DNA from: Acidimicrobiia bacterium
GTDB taxonomy: Bacteria; Actinomycetota; Acidimicrobiia; Acidimicrobiales; CATQHL01
DNA: 64,000 nucleotides
Assembly: GCA_009835395.1 (NCBI GenBank)
Contig: VXXM01000079.1
Location: forward strand, 20,747-84,746
Reading direction: 5' to 3'
Numbering within the stretch: position 1 is the stretch's first letter; each line of letters starts with the position of its first letter. Positions 53,480 to 61,812 of this stretch are shown in pieces. The notes under the pieces are model-generated. The model had not been told where the DNA came from and made no database searches. It saw only the letters and a program-made list of their open reading frames with translations. The position numbers and the translations under genes are program-made.

Positions 53480-54060
53480 AGTCCCACCAGGACTCGGTCG
53501 AGCTTGGCTGCGAAGCGCCGGCGCGCCGCGGCGACACGCTCGGAACGGGTGTCGTACAGGGTCACATAGCGCCGACGACAGCGCGGGTTCACGATCAGCC
53601 GCATCGTGCGCAACAGGATGCGGCGCCCATGGTCCCGGCTGCGGAACACCTCGGATCGGGAACGATCGTGGATGACGATCGCCACCAGCCGGCGCACCCC
53701 GACCAGTCCCCGATGCAGCTTCCCGTCCACGAGGTGGAAGCCGACGCCGGGAACAAAGGTGCGGTCCACGAAGCCCTTCAGGCGCGGGGGCATGCCCGTC
53801 CAGCCGGCCCGGTACACGAAGATCAACGCCTCGGCAGCACTCACCCGCGGCCCGAAGTCGGCGACGTCGGGCTCCACGAGCGGCTGCCCGGAGTGGTAGG
53901 CCCGGCGTCCGGCGGTGGTCATGGCGGCGTTGAAGTCGCCCTCGTGGAGGTCGATCAGGTCGACGTCGTGGTCCGCCGTGGCGAGTGCCGCCTCGACGGC
54001 CCGGCGCAGCCCGCCGTCGTCGATGTCGGGCTCGTCGGCCAGAACCAGCACCACGCGCAC
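53476..54060 (-). CDS. NAD(P)H oxidoreductase, flavodoxin-like fold (copy 2)
   Basis: 194 residues from GTG 54060 (VRVVLVLADEP); the longer frame adds Arg/Gly-rich noise. It shares the fold with copy 1: FVYRAGWTGMPPRLKGFVDRTF corresponds to the WWSGLPAMLTGW region. The N-terminal FMN-phosphate loop, usually HPxxxS, is absent (LADEPDIDDG), so cofactor binding may be altered. The pair could make a heterodimer. Function unknown beyond the family. Confidence 0.7.
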   Translation of the reverse strand: MRVVLVLADEPDIDDGGLRRAVEAALATADHDVDLIDLHEGDFNAAMTTAGRRAYHSGQPLVEPDVADFGPRVSAAEALIFVYRAGWTGMPPRLKGFVDRTFVPGVGFHLVDGKLHRGLVGVRRLVAIVIHDRSRSEVFRSRDHGRRILLRTMRLIVNPRCRRRYVTLYDTRSERVAAARRRFAAKLDRVLVGL

Positions 54061-54164
54061 GGCCCCATTCTGGCAGTCCCGCAGCCACCGGCCACCAGCG
54101 AGGCCGTTCGCCTGGCCGCTCCCTGTGGCGGGGCCGCGACCGCGGCGGGCTACCCTCGGCGCCG

Positions 54165-55448
54165 GTGCGTGCATCCTGCATCCTGGCCGATGCCCTGCTG
54201 CCCGGCGGGCGGCGGGTGGACGTGACCGTCGTCGACGGGGTGGTCACGGTGGTGACCGACGCACGGCCGCGAGACGAGGTTGCCGCCGGGGCCGACGGGA
54301 ACGAGACCGGCGCCGCGCCGGCGGAGCCGCTCGAGCGTCACGACCTGGAGGGGATGCTGCTGCTGGGAGGCCTCGCCGAGCCGCACGCCCATCTCGACAA
54401 GGCACTGTCGGCGGACGTGGTGGTGAACGCCACCGGTGACCTGATCGGTGCTGTTCAGGCCTGGCAGGCCCATCGCGGCGGCATCAGCAGCGAGAGCACG
54501 ATGGCTCGGGCGCTTCGAGCGGTCGAGATCGCCGCCGAGCACGGTGTGACGGCGATCCGCAGCCACGTCGACGTCGGCGCCGACATCGGCTCCCGCGGCG
54601 TGGAGGCGCTGGTCGCCGTGCGGCGGCTGTGCCTCAGACTCGTGGACCTCCAGCTCGTGGCGCTGGTCGGCCTGCCTCTGACGGGTCCCGAGGGTGCGGG
54701 GAACCGGCGTGCGCTGGCGGCCGCCCTCGCGGCGGGAGCCGATCTGGTCGGCGGTGCGCCCGCGCTGGACCCGCGCCCGGCGGAGTGCGTGGCGATCTGC
54801 CTCGACGCGGCCGCCGATGCGGGACTGCCGGTCGATCTGCACATCGACGAGACGCTCGATCCGAGCACTCGCACGCTGGCGGATCTGGCTCGCGGCGTCC
54901 AGGACCGGGGATTCCCTCACCCGGTGACGGCCAGCCACTGCGTCAGCCTCGGGATGATGCCCGAAGCCGAGCAGCGACAGGTCGCCGAATCGGTCGCCGC
55001 GGCGGGCATCGCCGTGGTGACCCTCCCGCAGACCAACCTGTTCCTCCAGAGCCGGGGCCTCCGCACGGCGCCGCCACGCGGCCTCACGGCCATCGAGGCG
55101 CTCTCGGACGCAGGCGTGCGCCTCGCCGGGGGCGGCGACAACCTGCAGGACCCCTTCAACCTGATGGGTCGGGGAGATCCGTTCGAGACCGCCTCGCTCC
55201 TGGTGACCGCCGGGCACATGTCCCCGGCGGCGGCGCTGGCGGCGGTCTCCTGCGAGGCCCGGGGCGTGATGGGGCTTCCGCCGGCCGAGGTTCAACCCGG
55301 CGCCGCCGCGGACTTCGTGGCGGTGGCGGCCGGGTCGGCGCGCCAAGCCATCGCCGCGGCACCGGGAACGCGCCGCACCTTCAAGGCGGGCCGGCTGGTT
55401 GCACAGACCACCCGCACCAGCGTCGTCGGCCGCGGGCCGTCGGTGTGA
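54165..55448 (+). CDS. Cytosine-deaminase-like amidohydrolase
   Basis: 427 residues from GTG 54165. Metal and catalytic motifs run in order: EPHAHLDKAL (HxH plus Asp-Lys), RSHVDVGADIG, VDLHIDETLD (His-Glu), TASHCVSLG and GGGDNLQDPFN (Asp). This set is the CodA/cytosine deaminase subgroup, which opens or deaminates ring nitrogen compounds; the substrate may be a pyrimidine, triazine or other cyclic amide. Divergent from the flavodoxin-fold pair by ~100 bp and followed by an F420-type oxidoreductase 28 bp downstream. Confidence 0.85.
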   Translation: MRASCILADALLPGGRRVDVTVVDGVVTVVTDARPRDEVAAGADGNETGAAPAEPLERHDLEGMLLLGGLAEPHAHLDKALSADVVVNATGDLIGAVQAWQAHRGGISSESTMARALRAVEIAAEHGVTAIRSHVDVGADIGSRGVEALVAVRRLCLRLVDLQLVALVGLPLTGPEGAGNRRALAAALAAGADLVGGAPALDPRPAECVAICLDAAADAGLPVDLHIDETLDPSTRTLADLARGVQDRGFPHPVTASHCVSLGMMPEAEQRQVAESVAAAGIAVVTLPQTNLFLQSRGLRTAPPRGLTAIEALSDAGVRLAGGGDNLQDPFNLMGRGDPFETASLLVTAGHMSPAAALAAVSCEARGVMGLPPAEVQPGAAADFVAVAAGSARQAIAAAPGTRRTFKAGRLVAQTTRTSVVGRGPSV

Positions 55449-55476
55449 CGGCGCCGGCTGCGCCGCGGGGACCGGA

Positions 55477-56424
55477 ATGAGCCCCGCGGCTCCCGCCATC
55501 CCCTGGGGTGTGTGGTTCGAGCCGACCCAACCCGTGCGGCGGCTCGTGCATCTGGCGAAGCTCGCCGAGCGATTAGGTGCGGAGGTGTGCCTGGTGGCCG
55601 ACGAGGGCACCGAGCGCGACGTGTACGTGGCGCTCACCGCGATCCTCTCCGCGAGCGACGATCTGGTGGTCGGCCCGGCCATCACCAACCCCTTCTCGCG
55701 CCATCCCGTGACGACTGCCGCCGCGGTGGCCACGCTCGCCGAGATGGCGCCGGGGCGCGTGTGGCACGGGCTCGGCGTCGGCGGCAGCCGGGTGCTGGCT
55801 CCCCTGCAGATCGAGCCGCGGCGGCCGTTCACGGCGCTCGCCGATGCCTTCGCCGTGAACCGGCGGCTGCTCACCGGGCGCCGGGTCGGCGACGCCCACC
55901 TGCCGTGGTTCCGCGGGACCGTGCCGATGGCCGTGGCCGGGCGAGGACCACGCGTGCAGCGCTTCGCAGCCGCTGAGGCCGACTGGGTGATCCTGTCTGC
56001 AAAGGCGCTGGCCGACCTCCCAGAGGCGGCCAGTGCGATCCGCCAGGGAGACGCCCGGGTGGCGTGGTCGGCGTACCTGGCCTACGACGACACCGAGCGC
56101 CGCCGGGCCCTGCGCCACTTCGCCTACATGGCCCTCGACGCGCCCGACGACATCCGCCGCCAGGTCGGCCTCGACGAACTGCGGGCGGCCAGGGTTCGCC
56201 GCGCCATGCTCGCCGGTGACCTCGACGAAGCCGCCGAGCACCTGCCCGAGTCGCTGCTCGACCTGTACGCGGTGAGTGGCACGCCCAGCGAGTGCGCCGT
56301 CCGGATCGCCGGCCTCCGCGATTCGTTCGACCTGTTCGTGCTCCCGATGAACGACGAGGAGACCTGCGAGGCGCACATCGAAGCCAGCGCGGCGATCCTC
56401 GCTCATGCAGGCGATCTGATCTAG
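55477..56424 (+). CDS. LLM-class F420-dependent oxidoreductase
   Basis: 315 residues from ATG 55477. Luciferase-like barrel elements: WGVWFEPTQPVRRLVHLAKLA, split by position, GVGGSRVLAPL and PMAVAGRGPRVQRFAAAEADWVIL, split by position. The PVTTAAAVATLAEMAPGRV strand pattern is typical. It would use F420H2 or FMNH2 to reduce or oxygenate a small molecule. Following a cytosine-deaminase-like gene, it might act in the same N-heterocycle or amide pathway, which is inference. Confidence 0.86.
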   Translation: MSPAAPAIPWGVWFEPTQPVRRLVHLAKLAERLGAEVCLVADEGTERDVYVALTAILSASDDLVVGPAITNPFSRHPVTTAAAVATLAEMAPGRVWHGLGVGGSRVLAPLQIEPRRPFTALADAFAVNRRLLTGRRVGDAHLPWFRGTVPMAVAGRGPRVQRFAAAEADWVILSAKALADLPEAASAIRQGDARVAWSAYLAYDDTERRRALRHFAYMALDAPDDIRRQVGLDELRAARVRRAMLAGDLDEAAEHLPESLLDLYAVSGTPSECAVRIAGLRDSFDLFVLPMNDEETCEAHIEASAAILAHAGDLI

Positions 56425-56432
56425 GAGTCATC

Positions 56433-57074
56433 CTGACCCCGCTGAAGATCGTCCTGATGCTGAGCATCTTCGCAGCCGGGTGTGGCGGCGGTGCCGAGAC
56501 TGTGCGGACCGGGACCAGCGAGGGTGCAGCCCCCACGACCGCGGCGCCTGCACCCACCACGACGACCGTCGCACCTGCACCCACCACGACGACCGCGGCC
56601 GACCTGGCCGATGGCGCGGAGACCGCCGAGCCGGCTCCTGCGAGCGAACTCACCGATCGTGTCGTGGCCGCCCTCGCCGACCGGTCGTTCCGCCGGTTCG
56701 ATCCCTCCCGAGACGCAGACAAGCGCAAGGCGGTGATCCTGGACTTCTTCGCCGGCATCGAACTCTGGGCGCAATACGCCGAGGGTGAGCATGCGCTCGT
56801 CGAGTGGCAGATCCGTGCCGACTCGTACCGGGTCGAGAGCGGGCCCGGCGCCTCTGAGGTCACGCTCTACTTCGTCGATCCGCGTGGATCGCAGATCCTG
56901 CCGACGGAATGCTCCACCTGCGTCGAGTCGAGGAACGTGTCGATCTCGGTGCTGAACGTCTTTGACGCCGAGCAGATCGCCTTCAAGGTGAACGACCCCT
57001 ATGGCGTCCTGCAGTCACCGTTCCCCGTGTTTGACAACTGGACCCGGTTCGAGGAGGACGAACTCTTCGACTGA
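56433..57074 (+). CDS. Secreted lipoprotein with Pro/Thr-rich linker (hypothetical)
   Basis: 213 residues if translation begins at CTG 56433. The reason is that AGGAG (56423-56427) sits 5 bp before it and only this start yields a proper lipoprotein leader (basic K, hydrophobic core, FAAGC with Cys17). The first ATG (56457) would leave a leader without positive charge. A duplicated APAPTTTT linker (about residues 34-52) precedes a globular part of ~150 residues with two Cys (LPTECSTC). I recognise no domain. Starts 8 bp after the F420-type gene. Confidence 0.6.
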   Translation: MTPLKIVLMLSIFAAGCGGGAETVRTGTSEGAAPTTAAPAPTTTTVAPAPTTTTAADLADGAETAEPAPASELTDRVVAALADRSFRRFDPSRDADKRKAVILDFFAGIELWAQYAEGEHALVEWQIRADSYRVESGPGASEVTLYFVDPRGSQILPTECSTCVESRNVSISVLNVFDAEQIAFKVNDPYGVLQSPFPVFDNWTRFEEDELFD

Positions 57075-57115
57075 GCAAAGAGTTGTGAAATCTGGTGGCC
57101 CGCAGCCCGGATCAG

Positions 57116-59224
57116 TCAGGGTTCGGCTGGGGTCGGGGACGTCATGAGCTGGTCGACCCCTACGTAGAGGAACTCCCACGGCTCGGGATCTGGCCCCTGG
57201 TTCTCGACTCCGGCCGGGTAGCTCGGTATGAAGCCGTGCCTCTTGGCCTGCAGGAAGTTGTCGGCGGCCAACCAGGCGTACGCGTCGGAGTACTTGAAGT
57301 CGTTGATCCCGTAACCGGGGGTTTCCAGATCGACGGCGTACCCGGTCTGGTGACGCGAGTAGCCGGGTGGCGCAACGACTCGCAGTGCGTGCCGGATCCT
57401 CTCGCTCGTGAAGGGCTCCTTCAGGTGGCGGAACAGCAGGAACCTCTGCACGTCGAATCCACGGTAGGCCGACCTCAGAATGAGTTGATGGCCCGCCTGC
57501 CGGGCCGCCGCGCTGAGAGCCCCGTAGGCGCGTGCCGCCTCGGGTTGCAGCAGCTTCTGCTCGACGCTCACCAACTCGTCCGGGGAGGCAACCACAGGCT
57601 GCAGCCGGTAGCCCCGATCCTCGGCGACCTCCCGGATGCGCTCGTCGGTCTTTGTGTCGCCGGTGATGGCGGGGGCGTCGGCGATGTCCACCAGGTTGGG
57701 GAGTCTCACCGAATCAAGCAGTTCCTTGAACTGCCGGCCGGAGAAGCGCCGCAGTTCCGCATCCGGCTGCTCGCCCGAACCCGATGTGTCGCCTCGAGGA
57801 GTGAGGTCGTAGGGCGACGTTCCCTCGTGCCGCTCGCAGTCGCCCTCGATGAGGTCACCGAGGCGGTCGACCCGCCAGCCCCCTTCGGCGGGGCGCGGCG
57901 CGCCGTTCTCGTCGAGCAGGTGCGGATGGAACTCCCAGCCGACGATCCGGTCGCCGGCGAAGTCGATCTGCAGGACGCCCGTCTCGCCGCTGATGCCCCT
58001 TCTCGGGTGCCACACGAAGTTGCCCAGCGAGTAGGCCACCAACCTTCCGTTGTCGAACTCGATCGCCTGCAGGACGTGCGGGTGGTGGCCGATGACGGCG
58101 ACGGCGCCGGCGTCGAACAGCTCCTGGGCGAAGGCCCGCTGCTCGGCGCTCGGGCAGGTGGCCACCTCGACGCCCCAATGGACGACGGCGATCACCACGT
58201 CCGCCTCGTCGGCGGCGGTGCGCACGCTCTGCAGGACGCGTCCGGGCTCGGTGCCGGTGGCGATGCCGGGCGAGTCGGGGCCGGCGGGGAAACTCCAGGG
58301 CACGATCATGGACACGCCAACGAACGCCACCGTCACGGCCCCGTGGACCTCCAGGAGACGGTGCCGGAAGGCCTCGGTGTCGTTGGCTCCCGCCCCGAGG
58401 GCGACCACGCCGGCGGCCTCCAGCGAGGCGATCGTGTCGGTCAGCGCCACCGGGCCGTAGTCCTTGGCGTGGTTGTTCGCCAGATTGGCCACGTCGATCC
58501 CGGCGTCGCCGATCCGCTGGGCCGCCGACGGCGGGGCGCGGAAGGTGAAATGCTTGCCGATCGGCGCGCCCCGGTCGCTGATCGCCATCTCCACGTTCAC
58601 GATGGCGAGGTCGCCCGAGGCCAGTGGCGGCTCGATGCCCGCGAACGGGTCGACGCCGGCCGGCTCGGTGCGGTCCATCAGCACGTCCCCGCCCGCCAGC
58701 AAACTCCACTCCGGCAGTGGCGGGATGGCGGTCGGTCCGGCGGGCGTCAGGGGCGAACTGTTGAGCCAGCGTCCCGGCGCAGCGTCGGCGGCGATGAGCC
58801 GGCTCGCGGGCAGTTGACGGGCTCCCCAGGATCCGTCGCTCCATCGCTGGAGAGCGAGTTCGATGCTCCCGCCGTCGAGCCTGCGCGCGGCGATGCGCAC
58901 CTGCAGGCCGGCGGGCGTCAGAGGCGAACTGGTGAGCCAGCGGCGGGGCGTGGCGTCGGCGGGCATGAACCGTCTGGCGGGCAGTTGGCGGGTCTCCCAG
59001 ACTCCCGCGCGCCGCTGCTGGAGTGCGAACTCGATGCTCCCGCCGTCGAGCATGCGCGCCGCGATGCGCACCCGCAGGCCCTCGAACTCATCCGCCGTCG
59101 CAACCGCAGTGCCGGAAACGCACGTCGCGACGATGGCGGCGACGAGCACACACGGAACCAGCCTCCCGACCGCCCAGGGTCGTCCCACCCCGACCCTCCG
59201 GCCGCATTCAGCCACAGAGGTCAC
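57116..59224 (-). CDS. CapA-VanY fusion protein with duplicated N-terminal module
   Basis: 702 residues. Signal peptide ~1-44 then two copies of a 57-residue module (50-106, 107-163). A CapA/PGA_cap metallophosphatase-like domain follows (~173-420: SLLAGGDVLMDR, NLANNHAKDYG, GHHPHVLQ, YSLGNFVW). The C-terminal ~200 residues are a VanY/DD-carboxypeptidase domain: SRHQTGYAVD gives His625 and Asp632. The usual third zinc ligand (EPWHxRYVG) is EPWEFLYVG, so Glu684 replaces His. Likely an extracytoplasmic protein acting on capsule or peptidoglycan; VanY activity may be altered or lost. Convergent with the lipoprotein gene. Confidence 0.88.
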   Translation of the reverse strand: MTSVAECGRRVGVGRPWAVGRLVPCVLVAAIVATCVSGTAVATADEFEGLRVRIAARMLDGGSIEFALQQRRAGVWETRQLPARRFMPADATPRRWLTSSPLTPAGLQVRIAARRLDGGSIELALQRWSDGSWGARQLPASRLIAADAAPGRWLNSSPLTPAGPTAIPPLPEWSLLAGGDVLMDRTEPAGVDPFAGIEPPLASGDLAIVNVEMAISDRGAPIGKHFTFRAPPSAAQRIGDAGIDVANLANNHAKDYGPVALTDTIASLEAAGVVALGAGANDTEAFRHRLLEVHGAVTVAFVGVSMIVPWSFPAGPDSPGIATGTEPGRVLQSVRTAADEADVVIAVVHWGVEVATCPSAEQRAFAQELFDAGAVAVIGHHPHVLQAIEFDNGRLVAYSLGNFVWHPRRGISGETGVLQIDFAGDRIVGWEFHPHLLDENGAPRPAEGGWRVDRLGDLIEGDCERHEGTSPYDLTPRGDTSGSGEQPDAELRRFSGRQFKELLDSVRLPNLVDIADAPAITGDTKTDERIREVAEDRGYRLQPVVASPDELVSVEQKLLQPEAARAYGALSAAARQAGHQLILRSAYRGFDVQRFLLFRHLKEPFTSERIRHALRVVAPPGYSRHQTGYAVDLETPGYGINDFKYSDAYAWLAADNFLQAKRHGFIPSYPAGVENQGPDPEPWEFLYVGVDQLMTSPTPAEP
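58736..59077 (-). repeat. Tandem 57-residue (171 bp) protein module, two copies
   Basis: Copies occupy 58907-59077 and 58736-58906. Each reads VRIAAR-LDGGSIE-ALQ...W-RQLPA...ADA-P-RWL-SSPLTPAG. By eye about two thirds of residues match, so it is an old tandem duplication. It lies just after the signal peptide. I cannot tie it to a named domain; it could be a small beta-rich binding or cell-wall module. Confidence 0.85.
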
Positions 59225-59254
59225 TCAGGTGCGGATCGCTGTGGGCCGTACTCG

Positions 59255-59944
59255 TCAGGTGCCGCCGGCGACCGACCCGTCCCGGGCGGCGGCGATCTCG
59301 GCCCACGGGATGCGAGGGAGGAAGTAGGCGCCCTCGTCGACGGTTCGCAGGAATGACCGCAGTCCCAGCCGCCCGATGGCGCCGAGGCGCAGGGGGTCGA
59401 TGCGACCGCGCTCATTGCAGATCGCCTCGTCGTAGACCGCCCACACCACCTCGGCCACGACGAGGTGCACCTCGCCGAACGGCAGATCCGGTGTGCCGAG
59501 GTCGACGACCTGCCGCACCTCGCACTCCAGCCGGGCGAGGGCCTCGCCGATGGCCGGCGAGGTCACCTTCGTGGCGGGCACCGGGGTCCAGCCCGTCAGC
59601 TCGAACTCGTCGGAGTCCGCCGGACCCTCGATGGCGACAACTTCGATCTGGTCACCGAAGACCTCGGTGGTGACGTTCACCACGAAATCCCCCGAGGCCA
59701 TGGCGTTCTGGTAGGTGTGTTTCAGGCCTCCGTCCTCGCGCAGCCCCATCGTGATGCCGATCAGCATCGGGTCGCCGGTGATGGGCAGGTAGTAGCTCAT
59801 CGGGGCGATGTTGGCGATGCCCTCCGGGCTGCGAGTGGACACCATGGCGATGGGGCGGGGCACCACCAGCTGCGACAGCAGGAACTGGCAGTCCATCGGG
59901 CTGTTCTCGGCCGGATCGAAGGTGATCGCGCGATCGGGATTCAT
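59255..59944 (-). CDS. Flavin reductase family protein (FMN-binding split barrel)
   Basis: 229 residues. Family blocks: LSQLVVPRPIAMVSTRSPEGIANIAPMS (split by position), MGLREDGGLKHTYQNAMASGDFVVN and the ARLECEVRQVVDLG strand. Such proteins bind FMN and reduce it or use it in electron transfer to oxygenases. Leftward, 30 bp downstream of the CapA-VanY gene start, but the two are unlikely to share a function. Confidence 0.87.
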   Translation of the reverse strand: MNPDRAITFDPAENSPMDCQFLLSQLVVPRPIAMVSTRSPEGIANIAPMSYYLPITGDPMLIGITMGLREDGGLKHTYQNAMASGDFVVNVTTEVFGDQIEVVAIEGPADSDEFELTGWTPVPATKVTSPAIGEALARLECEVRQVVDLGTPDLPFGEVHLVVAEVVWAVYDEAICNERGRIDPLRLGAIGRLGLRSFLRTVDEGAYFLPRIPWAEIAAARDGSVAGGT

Positions 59945-60035
59945 CGGACCTCCGGATTGTCGTGGGCGGAATCAGGTCATCCCGTCGGACAACGGTACGG
60001 CGAAAGCCGCCGGCGGGTGGTGTGCCGCCGGCGGT

Positions 60036-60611
60036 TCAGTCGGAGGGGATTGCCTCGTAGGCGGGGAAGTCCGGGTCAACGACGGTGTGGATGCCCAGAC
60101 CGGTGACCACCCGGTTCACGTAGTTGAGGTGGGCGCAGTGGGCATTGGCGTCGAGGATGGCAAGGTCATCGAAACCGGCCTCACGCAGCGCCGCCAAGTC
60201 GGTCTCGGCGATCTCGCCCGGCCGCCTGGTCAGGTCGATGGTATAGCGCACGAGGGCGGCCTCGGGCGCCGGTAGGGCCTCGGCGGCGGCGCCAGGGTCG
60301 CCGGCCAGCAGGCTGATCTCCTCGTCGTTGAAGCCGTCGGCGCGCAACTTCACGGTCACCTGGCTCATGCAGTGCACCGTGCCGTTCAGCGCCGAGGTCA
60401 CGAAGCCGACGAGGTTGCGCTGGCGCGAGGTCAGCGCGGAGGGGCAGCGCTCGGTCGCGGCGTAGAGCTCCAGGCGGGCGGCCACCAGCCGCGGGTACAG
60501 CGACCCCGCCAGGGTCATCTCGGTGACCTCGCCGAGCGACTCGCGCTGGCGGTCGTAGTGACGGCGCAACTCGTCGCCGGCCTCGTCGTAGGGCACGGTG
60601 CGGATCCACAT
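60036..60611 (-). CDS. Carboxymuconolactone decarboxylase/AhpD-like protein, redox cysteines incomplete
   Basis: 191 residues from ATG 60611. The AhpD-like fold is seen in LTSRQRNLVGFVTSALNGTVHCMSQVTVKL and a second half with AILDANAHCAHLNYVNRVV, both cut by position. Peroxidase-related members carry CxxC in the first block; here only one Cys is left (HCMSQ) and a second Cys lies far away (HCAH). It might be a non-redox lyase or a single-cysteine variant. Convergent with the flavin reductase, divergent from an amidohydrolase. Confidence 0.78.
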   Translation of the reverse strand: MWIRTVPYDEAGDELRRHYDRQRESLGEVTEMTLAGSLYPRLVAARLELYAATERCPSALTSRQRNLVGFVTSALNGTVHCMSQVTVKLRADGFNDEEISLLAGDPGAAAEALPAPEAALVRYTIDLTRRPGEIAETDLAALREAGFDDLAILDANAHCAHLNYVNRVVTGLGIHTVVDPDFPAYEAIPSD

Positions 60612-60697
60612 GTCGCCATGTTCGCGCAAGCAGCCGGCCGGGTTGGCAGCCACAGCTAGGGTCGGCGGATCGGGTGGGCCGGGCGACCGGAGGACAC

Positions 60698-61573
60698 ATG
60701 GCACCGCTCCCCTTCGTGGACAGCCACGTCCACTTCTACGACCTGCAGTTGCCCGACGTCCACTACGCCGGGATGGAGCCCGGCGTGACCCACCCGGTAT
60801 TCGGCTCGGTGGCGCCCATCCAGGCACAGCGCTACTGGGCCGACGACTACATCGCCGAGACCCGCTTCGCCAACGTCGTGAAGTCGATCCACGTGAATGT
60901 GGCGGTGCGCACGCCCGATCCCGTGGCGGAGACGAAATGGCTGCAGGCATTCGCCGACCGACTCGGTCACCCGCACGGGATCGTGGCGGAGGTGGACCTG
61001 CTGCGAGCCGACGCCGCGGCCGTCGTCGAGCGACATCTCGAGTACGCCAACCTGCGCGGGGTGCGCGACCTCGGTCCCGAGACCGAGGGCTACCTGCACC
61101 ATCCGGCCTGGCAGCGGGGGTTCGCGCTGCTGGAGCGCTACGAACTCGTGGCGTGCGTCGATGCCGCCTGGGAGGACTTCGGCACCCTGCGGATGCTGGC
61201 GGAGCGCTCGCCGGAGATGACCATCTCGCTGGACCACTGCGGGTTCCCGAAGGCACGCACACCGGGGTACTTCCGGGACTGGCGGGAGGCGCTGTTCAAC
61301 CTGGCCGGCGCCGCCAACGTCGTCGTGAAGATCTCCGGACTGGGGATGGGGGACACCCGCTGGACCGTCGACTCCATCCGTCCGTGGGTTCTCTCCTGCA
61401 TCGAGGCGTTCGGCACCGACCGCAGCTTCTTCGGCACCAACTGGCCCATCGATCGGCTGTTCTCCAGCTATCCCGACGTGATCAACGCCTACGCCGAGAT
61501 CGTCGCCGAGTTCCCGCTCCACGAGCAGGAGGCCATGTTCCGCCGCAACGCCGAACGGATCTTCCGGATCTGA
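60698..61573 (+). CDS. Amidohydrolase family protein (PF04909-type)
   Basis: 291 residues from ATG 60698, with CCGGAGG just before it. Metal motif VDSHVHFYD (HxH), later DHCGFPKA (His) and FFGTNWPIDRLFSSY (Asp replaced by Asn in the usual GSDWP context, here GTNWP). Family members open lactones or decarboxylate; the missing Asp may affect metal binding. It is the last gene before the third stalked binding protein (239 bp gap), so it may process that importer's substrate. Confidence 0.85.
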   Translation: MAPLPFVDSHVHFYDLQLPDVHYAGMEPGVTHPVFGSVAPIQAQRYWADDYIAETRFANVVKSIHVNVAVRTPDPVAETKWLQAFADRLGHPHGIVAEVDLLRADAAAVVERHLEYANLRGVRDLGPETEGYLHHPAWQRGFALLERYELVACVDAAWEDFGTLRMLAERSPEMTISLDHCGFPKARTPGYFRDWREALFNLAGAANVVVKISGLGMGDTRWTVDSIRPWVLSCIEAFGTDRSFFGTNWPIDRLFSSYPDVINAYAEIVAEFPLHEQEAMFRRNAERIFRI

Positions 61574-61763
61574 GCCTCGCCTGGACCGCGGCCGGCCAGT
61601 CGTGAAATGGCCGGTCGTCCAGTCGAACCCACCACCGCTCTGCTGGCGGTACGGCTCCCGGGCGGCGTCTCTGTGGAAGAACTAATGTGCCTCCGTCACA
61701 GAACGGTGGCCGGCCACAGCGCGCCGCTCTCAGAGTCGGCTCGGGGGGACCTGCACTCGTTAC

Positions 61764-61786
61764 ACCTGTGAGCATTGTTGACAGGT
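61764..61786. promoter_or_regulatory. Inverted repeat with a -35-like box upstream of the third stalked binding protein
   Basis: ACCTGT (61764-61769) and ACAGGT (61781-61786) form a 6+11+6 inverted repeat that could bind a dimeric regulator. TTGACA (61778-61783), the consensus -35 hexamer, overlaps its right arm. No -10 box is found at the proper distance before the GGGGG site at 61802-61806, so promoter status is tentative. Confidence 0.35.
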
Positions 61787-61812
61787 CATCGCACGATCCA
61801 AGGGGGATGAAG

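Noticed and set aside
58736..59077. CRISPR-like or mobile repeat
   Set aside because: The two 171 bp units are adjacent, diverged, in frame and inside a gene; this is a protein domain duplication.
57095..59356. 753-codon frame on the plus strand opposite CapA-VanY
   Set aside because: Shadow of the minus-strand gene. The minus strand holds clear CapA and VanY motifs, while the plus frame has none.
61778..61806. Full sigma-70 promoter before the third stalked binding protein
   Set aside because: A consensus TTGACA is present, but there is no -10 hexamer 16-18 bp downstream, and that spacing would fall on the ribosome site.
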